From the NCBI RefSeq assembly GCF_000761245.1, contig NZ_AWOR01000089.1:124001-188000 (forward strand): a stretch of 64,000 nt of DNA, in the 5' to 3' direction. The notes below the pieces were generated by a model. The model saw nothing but the letters and a program-made list of their open reading frames with translations. It was not told the DNA's origin and searched no databases. Shown here in pieces: positions 40,888-49,571 of this stretch. The translations under genes were made by a program, and so were the position numbers. This DNA is from Comamonas testosteroni (GTDB lineage: Bacteria > Pseudomonadota > Gammaproteobacteria > Burkholderiales > Burkholderiaceae_C). Position 1 is the first letter of the stretch. Every line of letters begins with the position of its first letter.

Positions 40888-40905
40888 ATCGTCCTTTTGG
40901 ACGTA
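40888..40905. promoter_or_regulatory. Putative steroid-regulon palindrome, site 7 (divergent promoter)
   Basis: ATCGTCC-TTTT-GGACGTA has a perfect left arm and five of seven bases in the right arm. It lies 57 bp from the hydratase start and 35 bp from the SDR start. A further GGGACGATGG occurs at 40855-40864, so two regulator dimers may bind here. Confidence 0.65.
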
Positions 40906-40939
40906 TCTGCTGCTGGTGCCGAAACCTAAATTGGCAGGC

Positions 40940-41731
40940 ATGGACACGAACAAAAACTTTCAAGACAAGGTGGTGCTGGTCACCGGCGGCACCAAGGGCA
41001 TCGGCAAGGGCATTGCCCAGGCGTTTCTCGCGGCAGGTGCCACGGTGGTGGTGTGCGGCCGTCAGCAACCCGAAGCGTTGCCAAGCATCAATGGCAGCAG
41101 CGCAGACTTCATTGCATGCGATGTACGCGAGGCCCAGGCCGTCAAGGACATGATCGATGAGGTGCAGCGCCGCCATGGTCGTCTGGACGTTCTCGTCAAC
41201 AACGCCGGCGGCGCTCCCCATGTGGATGCCGCCACGGTATCGCCGCGCTTTCACGAAAGCGTGCTGCGCCTGAATCTCTTCTCGACCCTGCATGCCTCGC
41301 AGGCCGCCAATGCCGTGATGCAGCAGCAGGACGGCGGCGGCGTGATTGTCTGCATCGGCAGCATCAGTGCGCTGCGCCCTTCGCCCGGTACGGCAGCCTA
41401 CGGCGCGGCCAAGGCGGCGGTGCTGAGCCTGGTCAGTTCTCTGGCCGTGGAGTGGGCGCCCAAGGTGCGCGTGGTGGCCGTCAGCCCCGGCCTGGTGCGC
41501 ACCGAGCAGTCGCATCTGCATTTCGGGGACGAGGCCGGTATCGCCTCGGTCGCGCAGACCATTCCTGCGGGCCGCCTGGCCGAGCCCGAGGACATTGCCA
41601 ACGCCTGCCTGTATGTGGCCTCGCAGAGCGCTTCCTATATGAGCGGCACCAATCTGCTGCTGCACGGCGGCGGCGAGCGCCCCGCATTTCTGAGTGCCTC
41701 GAACTCGGAATCCGTGCCGCAGAAACACTGA
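40940..41731 (+). CDS. Short-chain dehydrogenase/reductase heading the igr-like operon
   Basis: The 263-aa product has VVLVTGGTKGIGKGIAQAF, VLVNNAGGAPH, serine in CIGSISALRPS and YGAAK, then VSPGLVRTEQ. It is the first gene of a tightly packed forward operon and is followed after 18 bp by the ChsH2-like gene. A 17-hydroxysteroid or 3-hydroxyacyl-CoA dehydrogenase role fits that place; mycobacterial side-chain clusters carry similar SDRs. The start lies 35 bp from the regulon palindrome and has a weak ribosome binding site. Confidence 0.87.
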   Translation: MDTNKNFQDKVVLVTGGTKGIGKGIAQAFLAAGATVVVCGRQQPEALPSINGSSADFIACDVREAQAVKDMIDEVQRRHGRLDVLVNNAGGAPHVDAATVSPRFHESVLRLNLFSTLHASQAANAVMQQQDGGGVIVCIGSISALRPSPGTAAYGAAKAAVLSLVSSLAVEWAPKVRVVAVSPGLVRTEQSHLHFGDEAGIASVAQTIPAGRLAEPEDIANACLYVASQSASYMSGTNLLLHGGGERPAFLSASNSESVPQKH

Positions 41732-41749
41732 ATTTCAAAGGAGACAATC

Positions 41750-42694
41750 TTGACCGATCAAGACTGGATGGCAGAGGTCCGCGCATACGTGGGCAAGCAA
41801 TACGGGCGTGTCCATGCCTGGGACAAGGTCAACAGCCCCATGATTCGTCAGTGGAGCGAGCTGATGGGTGTGGCCGTAAAGACCGACAAGGATGGCAAGA
41901 CCATTGCACCTCCCGCGATGCTGCAGGTCTGGTGCATGGAGGGGCCGGTGCAGAACAACTACCCTCCAGGCTCCACGACAGAGAACCCTTATGAAGTTCT
42001 GAAGCTGATCGAAGCGCACGACTTTCCTTCCACCGTGGCGGTGAATTCCGAGCTGAGCTTCGAGCGCGATGTGCTCGAGGGTGAAGACCTGTACTACACG
42101 ACACGCCTGGAATCCATCAGCGAAGAGAAGACCACGGCCCTGGGTACGGGCTACTTTGTCACCCTGATCATGGAGTACTTCGCGATCAAGGCAGCGAATG
42201 GCGAAGACGAGAAGGTCGGCCAGTTGATGTTCCGCGTCTTCAAGTTCCGCCCCGCCAATGTGCAAAAGGCCGATCCCGCGCAGGTTGCCGCCCCGAAGAT
42301 CAAGCGACCGGCACCTGGCGTGAGCGACGACAACCGTTTCTTCTGGGAAGGCCTGAAGGAAGGCAAGCTCCTGATTCAGCGCTGCAAGAGCTGCGGCGAT
42401 CTGCACCATCCACCCGGTCCCGTCTGCCCCAAGTGCCATTCGTTCGACTGGGACACGGTGCAGGCCAGCGGCAAGGGAACGGTGTACTCGTTCGTGGTCA
42501 TGCACTACCCCGAAGTACCGCCTTTCGACCACCCCAATCCCATCGGTCTGGTGGAGCTGCAAGAGGGCGTGCGTGTGATTGCCCAACTGGTCGGCGTCAA
42601 GCCCGGCGAGGTGCAGATCGGTCAGAAGGTGCAGGTGGAGTTCAACACCTTTGACGGTGATCTGACTCTGGCCCAGTTCCGTCCCGTGGGCTGA
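41750..42694 (+). CDS. ChsH2-like MaoC/DUF35 fusion protein
   Basis: The 314-aa product has an N-terminal MaoC-like half (KQYGRVHAWDKVNSPMIRQWSELMG) and, from about residue 195, a DUF35 part with the zinc ribbon CKSCGDLHHPPGPVCPKC and an OB fold. This is the layout of mycobacterial ChsH2, whose N half pairs with ChsH1 to form an enoyl-CoA hydratase for the C3 steroid side chain and whose DUF35 half binds the aldolase Ltp2. Both partners are found downstream (43826 and 44266). The start is a TTG with AAAGGAGACAA directly in front, a rare but well-supported choice. Confidence 0.9.
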   Translation: MTDQDWMAEVRAYVGKQYGRVHAWDKVNSPMIRQWSELMGVAVKTDKDGKTIAPPAMLQVWCMEGPVQNNYPPGSTTENPYEVLKLIEAHDFPSTVAVNSELSFERDVLEGEDLYYTTRLESISEEKTTALGTGYFVTLIMEYFAIKAANGEDEKVGQLMFRVFKFRPANVQKADPAQVAAPKIKRPAPGVSDDNRFFWEGLKEGKLLIQRCKSCGDLHHPPGPVCPKCHSFDWDTVQASGKGTVYSFVVMHYPEVPPFDHPNPIGLVELQEGVRVIAQLVGVKPGEVQIGQKVQVEFNTFDGDLTLAQFRPVG

Positions 42695-42709
42695 TGCCAG
42701 GAGACCATC

Positions 42710-43813
42710 ATGGACTTTCAACTCAGTGAAGACCAACGTGCATTTGCAGACATGGCGCAAAGTCTGTTCGCAGACTATTGCACCGACGACAAGCTGCGCG
42801 AGCACGATGCCTCGGGCCAGCCTTTCATGCAGGATTTGTGGCAGCAGTGCGTGGCTGCGGGCCTGCACAGCATCCTGGTGCCGGAAGCTGCAGGCGGCCT
42901 GGGTCTGGGAATGAGCGAGATGCTGGCCGTGCTGGAGCAGCAAGGCCGTGCGCTGGCGCAGGTCCCGCTGTGGCAGCAGCAGGTCGCTGCTGCCGCGATT
43001 GCCAGGTTTGCCCAGGGACAGGACGCAGTCGTTCAGTCAGCCATGGAGGGCGAGTTGCTGGCTCTTTCGCTGCAGGCTGCAGTGGCTGCACGCGGGCCGG
43101 CGCTTGAGCTGCAGGGTGAGCGACTCAAAGGCCAGCTGCAAGCCGTGCAGCTGGGCCAGCAGGCCCGTGTGGCTCTGGTGGCGGCTGCGGCGGGCGATGA
43201 GATCAAGCTGGTGCTGGTGAGTCTGCAGGCCGATGGCGTCAGCCGCGTGGCCGGCATGCGCGAAGACTACTGTGCGGTGGCAGACATCAGCTTTCGCAAC
43301 ACGCCGGTGCTGGCCGTGCTGGGCGGCCGTGCGCTGGACTGGGTCAGCGAAATGGCAATCGCCTGCCTGGCCAGCCTGCAGCAGGGCGTGACACAGGAGC
43401 AGCTGCGCCGCACCGTGGAGTATGTGAGCGAGCGCAAGCAGTTCGACCGTCCCATCGGGACTTTCCAGCTGGTGCAGGGCCAGATGGCCGACGGCTACAT
43501 CCTCATGCAGGCGCAGCGCAGCGCACTGAGCCAGCTGGTCTGGCGTCTGGATGCCGGCCTGCCCTGCACGCCGCAGGCCCACGCGGTGCGTGCCCAGTCC
43601 AACGAGCTGGGCCTGAAGGTAGGCCGCGTTGCACAGCATGTGCATGGCGGCATGGGTGTGGATGTGACCTATCACATTCACCGCTTCATGTTCTGGTGTC
43701 GTGCACTGGCTGCCGAGGCCGGCAGCGCCGAGCAGCACCTGCAAGCGCTGGGCCAGTGGCTCGCAGACAACGACACGCTCGGCTGGAAGTACGACCTGCC
43801 CGAAGACCGCTAA
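42710..43813 (+). CDS. Acyl-CoA dehydrogenase subunit (ChsE2/FadE29-like)
   Basis: The 367-aa product begins MDFQLSEDQRAFADMAQSLF and carries ERKQFDRPIGTFQLVQGQMAD (FAD-contact arginine) and HVHGGMGVD. The middle domain is eroded, with none of the usual EPxAGSD block, as expected for the beta-like half of an alpha2beta2 steroid acyl-CoA dehydrogenase. The other half is probably the gene at 45464. In Mycobacterium the pair ChsE1-ChsE2 desaturates the propionyl side chain of 3-oxo-pregnenoyl-CoA. It lies between the ChsH2-like and ChsH1-like genes, 15 bp and 12 bp away. Confidence 0.88.
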   Translation: MDFQLSEDQRAFADMAQSLFADYCTDDKLREHDASGQPFMQDLWQQCVAAGLHSILVPEAAGGLGLGMSEMLAVLEQQGRALAQVPLWQQQVAAAAIARFAQGQDAVVQSAMEGELLALSLQAAVAARGPALELQGERLKGQLQAVQLGQQARVALVAAAAGDEIKLVLVSLQADGVSRVAGMREDYCAVADISFRNTPVLAVLGGRALDWVSEMAIACLASLQQGVTQEQLRRTVEYVSERKQFDRPIGTFQLVQGQMADGYILMQAQRSALSQLVWRLDAGLPCTPQAHAVRAQSNELGLKVGRVAQHVHGGMGVDVTYHIHRFMFWCRALAAEAGSAEQHLQALGQWLADNDTLGWKYDLPEDR

Positions 43814-43825
43814 GGAGACAACAAC

Positions 43826-44242
43826 ATGGCAAACCAATCTATTCGCTTCGAGTCGGTAAACGTGGGCGACGAACTGCAGCCCGTCAGCGTGCCCATCACC
43901 GTGCCGCTGATTGCCGGCGGCGCCATCGCCACGCGTGACTATTTCCCCGGACATCATGACCGCGATGCCGCACGCGAGCTGGGTTCACCCCATATCTTCA
44001 TGAACATCCTGACCACCAACGGTCTGGTGCAGAGCTTTGTCGAGAGCTGGGCTGGCGACGATGCGCGCCTCATGGATCTGAAGATTCGACTGGGGGCCCC
44101 CAATTACCCCGGCGACACCATGAAGTTCACGGGCTCCGTGACCGAGAAGAACGAGGCCACGCGCAGCGTTCAGATCACGCTCAAGGGCAGCAATTCCATG
44201 GGCTCTCACGTCAGCGGCACTGTGCAAGTGGCCCTGGCCTAA
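43826..44242 (+). CDS. ChsH1-like MaoC-fold enoyl-CoA hydratase subunit
   Basis: The 138-aa product is a single hot-dog domain. RDYFPGHHDRDAARELG contains the hydratase dyad D38 and H43 (D-x4-H), so this is the catalytic subunit, while the ChsH2-like protein gives the second, binding half. Together they would hydrate the 17(20)-enoyl-CoA made by the ACAD pair. The start follows AAGGAGACAACAAC, and the aldolase gene follows after 23 bp. Confidence 0.9.
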   Translation: MANQSIRFESVNVGDELQPVSVPITVPLIAGGAIATRDYFPGHHDRDAARELGSPHIFMNILTTNGLVQSFVESWAGDDARLMDLKIRLGAPNYPGDTMKFTGSVTEKNEATRSVQITLKGSNSMGSHVSGTVQVALA

Positions 44243-44265
44243 GAACAACAAGCGGAGACATTCCT

Positions 44266-45447
44266 GTGAACGATATGAATATTTCCGGTCGCGCCGCCAT
44301 TGTGGGTCTGGGTGCAACAGAATTTTCCAAGAACTCGGGCCGTACCGAGCTGCGTCTGGCCATGGAGGCCACGCTGGCTGCGCTGAGCGACGCCGGCATC
44401 GACCCCAAGGAGGTGGACGGCTTTTCCTCGTACTCCGTGGACAAGGTTCCCGAGTATGAAATCGCCCGTCTGCTCGGGGCTCGCAACGTGAGCTTTTTCT
44501 CGCAGGTTCCGCATGGTGGTGGCGCGGCCTGCGGCCCCGTGCTGCATGCGGCCATGGCCGTGGCCACGGGCATTGCCAAGACGGTCGTGGTCTACCGCGC
44601 CATGAATGAGCGCAGCTGGTACCGCTTTGGCACCGGCAGCTATGGCTTTGGCAGCACGCCATTCTTTGACAATGTGAACTATGGCTGGTACATGCCCCAC
44701 GGCTTTCACACACCGGCATCCTGGGTGGGCATGTTTGCCCGCCGCTATATGCATGCCTTCGGTGCGACCAGCGAGGACTTCGGCCGTGTGGCCGTGGCCG
44801 TGCGCGACTTCGCAGCCACCAATCCCAACGCATTCTTCTACGGCAAGCCCATCACACTGGAGGAGCACCAGGCCAGCCGCTGGATCTGCGAGCCGCTGCA
44901 CCTGCTGGACTGCTGTCAGGAGTCCGACGGTGCCGTGGCCATGGTCATCACATCGAGCGACCGTGCCCGTGAGATGAAGGCCAAGCCGGTCTACATCAAG
45001 GCGGCTGCCCAGGGTATCTCTGACGGTCAGCAGTCCATGACCTCGTTCTACCGCGAGGACATCACCGGTCTGCCCGAGATGGGGCATGTCGCCAGCCAGC
45101 TGTGGCAGCAAAGCCGCCTGACGCCCAAGGATGTGCAAAGCGCGGTGCTGTACGACCATTTCTCGCCCTTTGTGCTGCCTCAGCTCGAGGAGTTCGGTTT
45201 CGTCAAGCGCGGCGAGGCCAAGGATTTCATCCGCGCCGGCGAGCATGCGCGCGGCGGCTCCATGCCCATCAACACCCATGGCGGTCAGCTGGGCGAGGCC
45301 TATATCCACGGCATGAACGGCATCGCCGAAGCGGTGCGTCAGATTCGTGGCACTTCGGTCAACCAGGTCAAGGACGTGCACAACATGGTGGTGACCGCCG
45401 GTACAGGCGTGCCCACCAGCGGCCTGATTCTGGGCGACGAGGCCTGA
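44266..45447 (+). CDS. Ltp2-like thiolase-fold aldolase
   Basis: The 393-aa product belongs to the lipid-transfer/thiolase-like group: AIVGLGATEFSKNSGRTELRLAMEA at the start, DGAVAMVITSSDRA in the middle and INTHGGQLGEAYIHGMNGIAEAVRQ at the end. The usual thiolase nucleophile context is replaced by VPHGGGAACGPVLHAA. Mycobacterial Ltp2 with ChsH2-DUF35 performs a retro-aldol cleavage of the 17-hydroxy side chain, giving androstenedione-type ketone and propionyl-CoA. The gene order here supports the same function. The start is GTG after AAGCGGAGACATTCCT. Confidence 0.9.
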   Translation: MNDMNISGRAAIVGLGATEFSKNSGRTELRLAMEATLAALSDAGIDPKEVDGFSSYSVDKVPEYEIARLLGARNVSFFSQVPHGGGAACGPVLHAAMAVATGIAKTVVVYRAMNERSWYRFGTGSYGFGSTPFFDNVNYGWYMPHGFHTPASWVGMFARRYMHAFGATSEDFGRVAVAVRDFAATNPNAFFYGKPITLEEHQASRWICEPLHLLDCCQESDGAVAMVITSSDRAREMKAKPVYIKAAAQGISDGQQSMTSFYREDITGLPEMGHVASQLWQQSRLTPKDVQSAVLYDHFSPFVLPQLEEFGFVKRGEAKDFIRAGEHARGGSMPINTHGGQLGEAYIHGMNGIAEAVRQIRGTSVNQVKDVHNMVVTAGTGVPTSGLILGDEA

Positions 45448-45463
45448 TGGCAAGGAGACATTC

Positions 45464-46645
45464 ATGTTCATTGACCTGACTCCTGAGCAGCATGCACTGC
45501 GGCTGAAGTGCCGCGACTACTTTCAGGCGCTGATGACGCCCGAGCTCAAGGCCCGCATGCGCGGTGCAGAGGGCGGCGACGAATACCGCGAGCTGATCCG
45601 CAAGATGGGGCGCGATGGCTGGCTGGCGATTGGCTGGCCCAAGGAGTTCGGCGGCCAGGGCCTGTCGGCCACCGAGCAGCTGATCTTCTTCGAGGAAGCG
45701 AATATCGCCGGGGCTCCACTGCCTTTCGTCACCATCAGCACCGTCGGACCCGCGCTGATGGAGCATGGCACCGAGGCGCAGAAGCAGGAGTTTCTGCCGG
45801 GCATGGCCAGCGGTGACATCATCTTCGCCATTGGTTACTCCGAGCCCGGTGCGGGCTCCGACCTCGCCATGCTCAAGACGCAGGCGCAGCTGCAGGGCGA
45901 TCTGCAGACCGGGCACTTTGTGGTCAACGGCCAGAAGCTGTGGACTTCAGGCATCGAGTCGGCCGACTACGTGTGGCTGGCTGCCCGCACCGACCCGGAG
46001 CTGGCCCGTCACAAAGGTATTTCCATCATGGTGGTCGATACCCGGGACAAGGGCTTTTCGCACACGCTGATTCAGACCGTGGGCAATTACACGGCGGCCA
46101 CGTATTTCGACAATGTTGAAGTGCCTGCAGCACGTCTGATCGGCGAGCTCAATGGCGGCTGGAAGCTGATCACTTCCCAGCTCAACCACGAGCGCCTGGG
46201 TCTGGGGGCCTGGTCGGACAAGGTGTTTGCTCCCTTCGTCAAGGTGCTGCAGTGGGCCAAGGCCAAGGATGAGCAGGGCCGGCGCGCTGTCGATCAGGCT
46301 TGGGTGAGGCGCAGCCTGGCCGAGTGCTATGCCCGCCTTGAAGCCATGCGACTGACCAACTTCCGCATCGCGGCCAGTCTGGAAGCCGGTGCCATGGACG
46401 TGAGCCTGGCATCTGCCACCAAGGTCTATGGCTCGGAAGGCATGGTCGAGGTGCTGCATCGATTGATGGACATCGTGGGCAGCAGCGCTCTGGTGCGTGG
46501 TGGCTCGGCCGCTTCCTATCTGATGGGTGAGCTGGAGTATGAGCTGCGCGCCTGCACCATCAACACCTTCGGTGGAGGCACGAACGAGATTCAGCGCGAG
46601 CTGATTGCCCAGTTCGGACTCGGCATGCCGCGCCCTCAGCGCTGA
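45464..46645 (+). CDS. Acyl-CoA dehydrogenase subunit (ChsE1/FadE28-like)
   Basis: The 393-aa product is the better-preserved partner: GYSEPGAGSDLAMLKTQAQL, FVVNGQKLWTSG, EVPAARLIGELNGGWKLITSQLNHERLG and the closing FGGGTNEIQRELIAQFGLGMPR. It likely joins the protein from 42710 as an alpha2beta2 enzyme desaturating a steroid C3 side chain. It follows the aldolase gene by 16 bp with AAGGAGACATTC in front, which completes a set equal to the igr operon apart from the P450. Confidence 0.9.
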   Translation: MFIDLTPEQHALRLKCRDYFQALMTPELKARMRGAEGGDEYRELIRKMGRDGWLAIGWPKEFGGQGLSATEQLIFFEEANIAGAPLPFVTISTVGPALMEHGTEAQKQEFLPGMASGDIIFAIGYSEPGAGSDLAMLKTQAQLQGDLQTGHFVVNGQKLWTSGIESADYVWLAARTDPELARHKGISIMVVDTRDKGFSHTLIQTVGNYTAATYFDNVEVPAARLIGELNGGWKLITSQLNHERLGLGAWSDKVFAPFVKVLQWAKAKDEQGRRAVDQAWVRRSLAECYARLEAMRLTNFRIAASLEAGAMDVSLASATKVYGSEGMVEVLHRLMDIVGSSALVRGGSAASYLMGELEYELRACTINTFGGGTNEIQRELIAQFGLGMPRPQR

Positions 46646-46687
46646 TCGAAGACATCTCACACATAACAAATACCAAGGAGACATGTG

Positions 46688-48499
46688 ATGAGCGACACGA
46701 CTGTGGTGTCGCGCGAGCAGACCCAGCTCAAGCTGGATCGTCGCGCGCCCATTGCGGCCAAGTACCTGGCCGATACGCCCTACACCATGGCTGATCGACT
46801 GGAGGACTGTGCGCGAGATTTCGGCGAGCGCATCTTTCTGAGCGAAGGCGATGTGCGCTACACCTATGCGCAATTGAACCAGCGCGCCAATCAAGTGGCA
46901 CGTGCGCTGCATGAGCAGGGGGTGAGAAAGGGCGATGTGGTGGCCATGGCCATCGAAAATCGCCCAGCCTTTTTCTTTGCCTGGTTTGGTGTGGCCAAGC
47001 TGGGTGCCGTGGTGGCCTTCATCAACACCCATTTGATGGGCAAGCCTCTGACGCACGCACTGGAGGTGACCAACGCCAGCCATGTGATCGTGGGCGAGGA
47101 GTGTGCAGAGCGCTTTGCGCAGACTGAAGGACTGAACACCGAGCTGAGCTACTGGCACTGGCCGGATGAGGTGCGCCCCGCAGCGGTGGGAGTTCTGCAG
47201 CAGTTCGGCTCTGATTTGCAGGCCCTTGCCATGAGCCGGGACGGCACGGCCGTACCGCTGGAGTGGCGCGAGGGCGTGGTGGCCGGCGATACGGCGCAGT
47301 ACATATTCACCTCAGGGACCACCGGCCTTCCGAAGGCTGCGGTCATCAGCCATGCACGCTGGCTGATGGCGGGGGACTCCATGCAGCTGCTGTGGGAAAT
47401 CACCCGGGATGACTGCTTCTACTGTTTTTTACCGCTCTACCACGGTGCGGCTTCCATGTCACTGACGGCAACCGCCATGGCTGCAGGAGCGCGCATCGTG
47501 GTGCGCCGCAAGTTCAGCCGCAGCGAGTTCTGGCGTGATATCCGCGCACATGGCATTACCTTTTGCCAGTATGTGGGGGAGATCTGTCGTTTTCTGCTCA
47601 GCGCACCCGCGACGGACAGCGACCGGGAGCACAGCTTGCGCAAGATGGCCGGAACCGGCCTCACGCCCGAGATCTGGCAGCAATGGACATCGCGTTTTGG
47701 CGCTGTGTTCCAGATCTATGAAGGCTGGGGAGGCACGGAGTCCAACACCAACACCATCAACCTGGACAATCGCATCGGCTCCTGCGGCCGCGTTCCGTTC
47801 TGGGAGAAAACCAATTTGCGCCTGGTTCGCTACGACCAGGAAAAAGGCGATTACATCCGGGATGAAAACGGCTTTTTGCAATTGGCAGGCGTGAACGAGC
47901 CCGGCGAGGCCATCGGCATGGTCATCCAGTATCCCGGAGTGGTTGCCGGGCGCTTTGAAGGCTATACCAGCGAGGAGGCTTCCGAGAAGAAGCTGCTGCG
48001 CAATGTCTTTGAGCAGGGCGACGTCTGGTGGACATCGGGCGACCTGCTGCGTTGCGACGAAGACGGCTACTGCTGGTTTGTGGACCGTATCGGCGATACC
48101 TTCCGCTGGAAGAGCGAGAACGTCTCGACCATGGAGGTCGGCGATGCGCTGGGGGACTTCAAGGGCCTGGATGCGATTACCGTCTATGGCGTGCAGGTTG
48201 CCGGCCATGGCGGTCGTGCAGGCATGGCCGCCCTGGTGATGCATGAGGGTGCTGGGTTCGACCCCAGGGCCTTCTGGGAGCTGGCCATATCCCGCCTGCC
48301 GCGCTACGCAGCGCCGCTGTTCGTGCGCCTGATGGATACGCCGGACATGACCGGCAACTACAAGCTGCGCAAGGTGGATCTGCAAAAGCAAGGCTATGAC
48401 AGCGCTCAGACTGGCGACCCGCTGTTTGTGCGCAATGACAAGCTGCAGACCTATGTGCCGCTGACCGCTGCAACGCTTGAAGAGGCACTGCGTGGATAG
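46688..48499 (+). CDS. Steroid acyl-CoA synthetase (FATP/FadD17-like)
   Basis: The 603-aa product has the AMP-binding motif YIFTSGTTGLPKAAVISH near residue 210, the IYEGWGGTESN block, a hinge in TSGDLLRCDEDGYCWFVDRIGDTFRWKSENVSTMEV, and TGNYKLRKVDL near the end. WKSENVSTMEV is characteristic of the FATP/very-long-chain acyl-CoA synthetase branch, which includes FadD17 and human bile-acid CoA ligase. It should activate a bile-acid-like side chain. The ATG at 46688 follows AAGGAGACATGTG; a GTG at 46685 is equally possible. The next gene overlaps its end by 8 bp. Confidence 0.9.
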   Translation: MSDTTVVSREQTQLKLDRRAPIAAKYLADTPYTMADRLEDCARDFGERIFLSEGDVRYTYAQLNQRANQVARALHEQGVRKGDVVAMAIENRPAFFFAWFGVAKLGAVVAFINTHLMGKPLTHALEVTNASHVIVGEECAERFAQTEGLNTELSYWHWPDEVRPAAVGVLQQFGSDLQALAMSRDGTAVPLEWREGVVAGDTAQYIFTSGTTGLPKAAVISHARWLMAGDSMQLLWEITRDDCFYCFLPLYHGAASMSLTATAMAAGARIVVRRKFSRSEFWRDIRAHGITFCQYVGEICRFLLSAPATDSDREHSLRKMAGTGLTPEIWQQWTSRFGAVFQIYEGWGGTESNTNTINLDNRIGSCGRVPFWEKTNLRLVRYDQEKGDYIRDENGFLQLAGVNEPGEAIGMVIQYPGVVAGRFEGYTSEEASEKKLLRNVFEQGDVWWTSGDLLRCDEDGYCWFVDRIGDTFRWKSENVSTMEVGDALGDFKGLDAITVYGVQVAGHGGRAGMAALVMHEGAGFDPRAFWELAISRLPRYAAPLFVRLMDTPDMTGNYKLRKVDLQKQGYDSAQTGDPLFVRNDKLQTYVPLTAATLEEALRG

Positions 48500-49559
48500 C
48501 GCCGTCGCGCAGGAGCGCGTACGGGCCAAGCCCGCAGATGTGCTGCGCTATCCCTTTGCGCCGCCGGCATCCGATGGCAGCCATGTGGAGATCGTCCCGG
48601 GTCTGCTGTGGCTGCGCATGCCCATGCCCATGGCTCTTGACCACATCAATGTCTATCTGCTCAGGGACGGCGACGGCTGGGCGGTGGTAGATACTGGGCT
48701 GGGAATTGCCCGCACCTTCGAGCTGTGGGAGAGAATCTTCACGGAAAAATTGGCCGGCCAGCCGCTGACCCGTGTGATCTGCACCCACTGTCACTATGAC
48801 CATGCGGGTGCGGCATGGTGGTTGCAGGAGCGCTTTGGCGTGCCGCTGCTCATGAGCTATGGCGAGTTCATGATGCTGCGCTCGCTGATGGGGCCGCCGC
48901 CCGATCCTCTGCCCGAGGCGCATCGCGAGTTCTATGCGCGGGCCGGGGTGAGCAGCGAAGAGCTGCACGACATGCTGACTGCCATGCGCAAGGATCCGTT
49001 CATGCCGAGGCAACCCAGCCATTACCAGCGCATTCGCCCGGGTGAGGTGCTGCAGATCGGGGAGCGCCGGTGGCGCATTGTGCTTGGCGAGGGGCACTCG
49101 CCCGAGCATGCCTGTCTGTATTGCGAGGAAGACGGCATTTTGCTGGCTGGTGATCAGGTGCTGCCGCGCATCACCTCGAATGTGATGGTCAGCCCCATCG
49201 AGCCCGAGGGCAATCCGCTCAAGCTCTGGATCGATTCGCTGCATCGTTTGCATGAGCTGCCGGCCGGGACCTTGGTGCTTCCATCGCACCAGGGCGTTTT
49301 CTACGGCCTGCATGAGCGCCTGGTGCAGGTGCTGGAGCACCATGCCGAGCAGTTTGCACTGCTGACCGGACATCTGAGCCGGGTGGGGCGGGCAACGGCT
49401 GCGCAGCTGGTGCCCGTGCTCTTTCCCAGGCTGCGCAGCCCCGTGGATCGCCTGATGGCCCTAGGGGAAACGATAGCCCATTTGAACCTGCTTCACCAGG
49501 ATGGAACGCTGCTGCGTGCCTCGGGTGAAGGCAAGATTGCATATTTCTCGTTGGCCTGA
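48492..49559 (+). CDS. Metallo-beta-lactamase-fold hydrolase
   Basis: The 355-aa product, from a GTG, has an intact zinc motif THCHYDH (H99, H101, D103, H104), a later EGHSPEHACLY histidine, LLAGDQVLP aspartate and LPSHQGVF histidine, so a dinuclear metal site is expected. The C-terminal extension (AQLVPVLFPRL, then MALGETIAHLNLL) resembles the winged helix of LACTB2-type proteins. The GTG overlaps the CoA ligase stop, so translation is coupled. A thioesterase or lactonase acting on stalled steroid CoA esters is a reasonable guess. The substrate is unknown. Confidence 0.85.
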   Translation: MDSAVAQERVRAKPADVLRYPFAPPASDGSHVEIVPGLLWLRMPMPMALDHINVYLLRDGDGWAVVDTGLGIARTFELWERIFTEKLAGQPLTRVICTHCHYDHAGAAWWLQERFGVPLLMSYGEFMMLRSLMGPPPDPLPEAHREFYARAGVSSEELHDMLTAMRKDPFMPRQPSHYQRIRPGEVLQIGERRWRIVLGEGHSPEHACLYCEEDGILLAGDQVLPRITSNVMVSPIEPEGNPLKLWIDSLHRLHELPAGTLVLPSHQGVFYGLHERLVQVLEHHAEQFALLTGHLSRVGRATAAQLVPVLFPRLRSPVDRLMALGETIAHLNLLHQDGTLLRASGEGKIAYFSLA

Positions 49560-49571
49560 GGTGAGGAAGCC

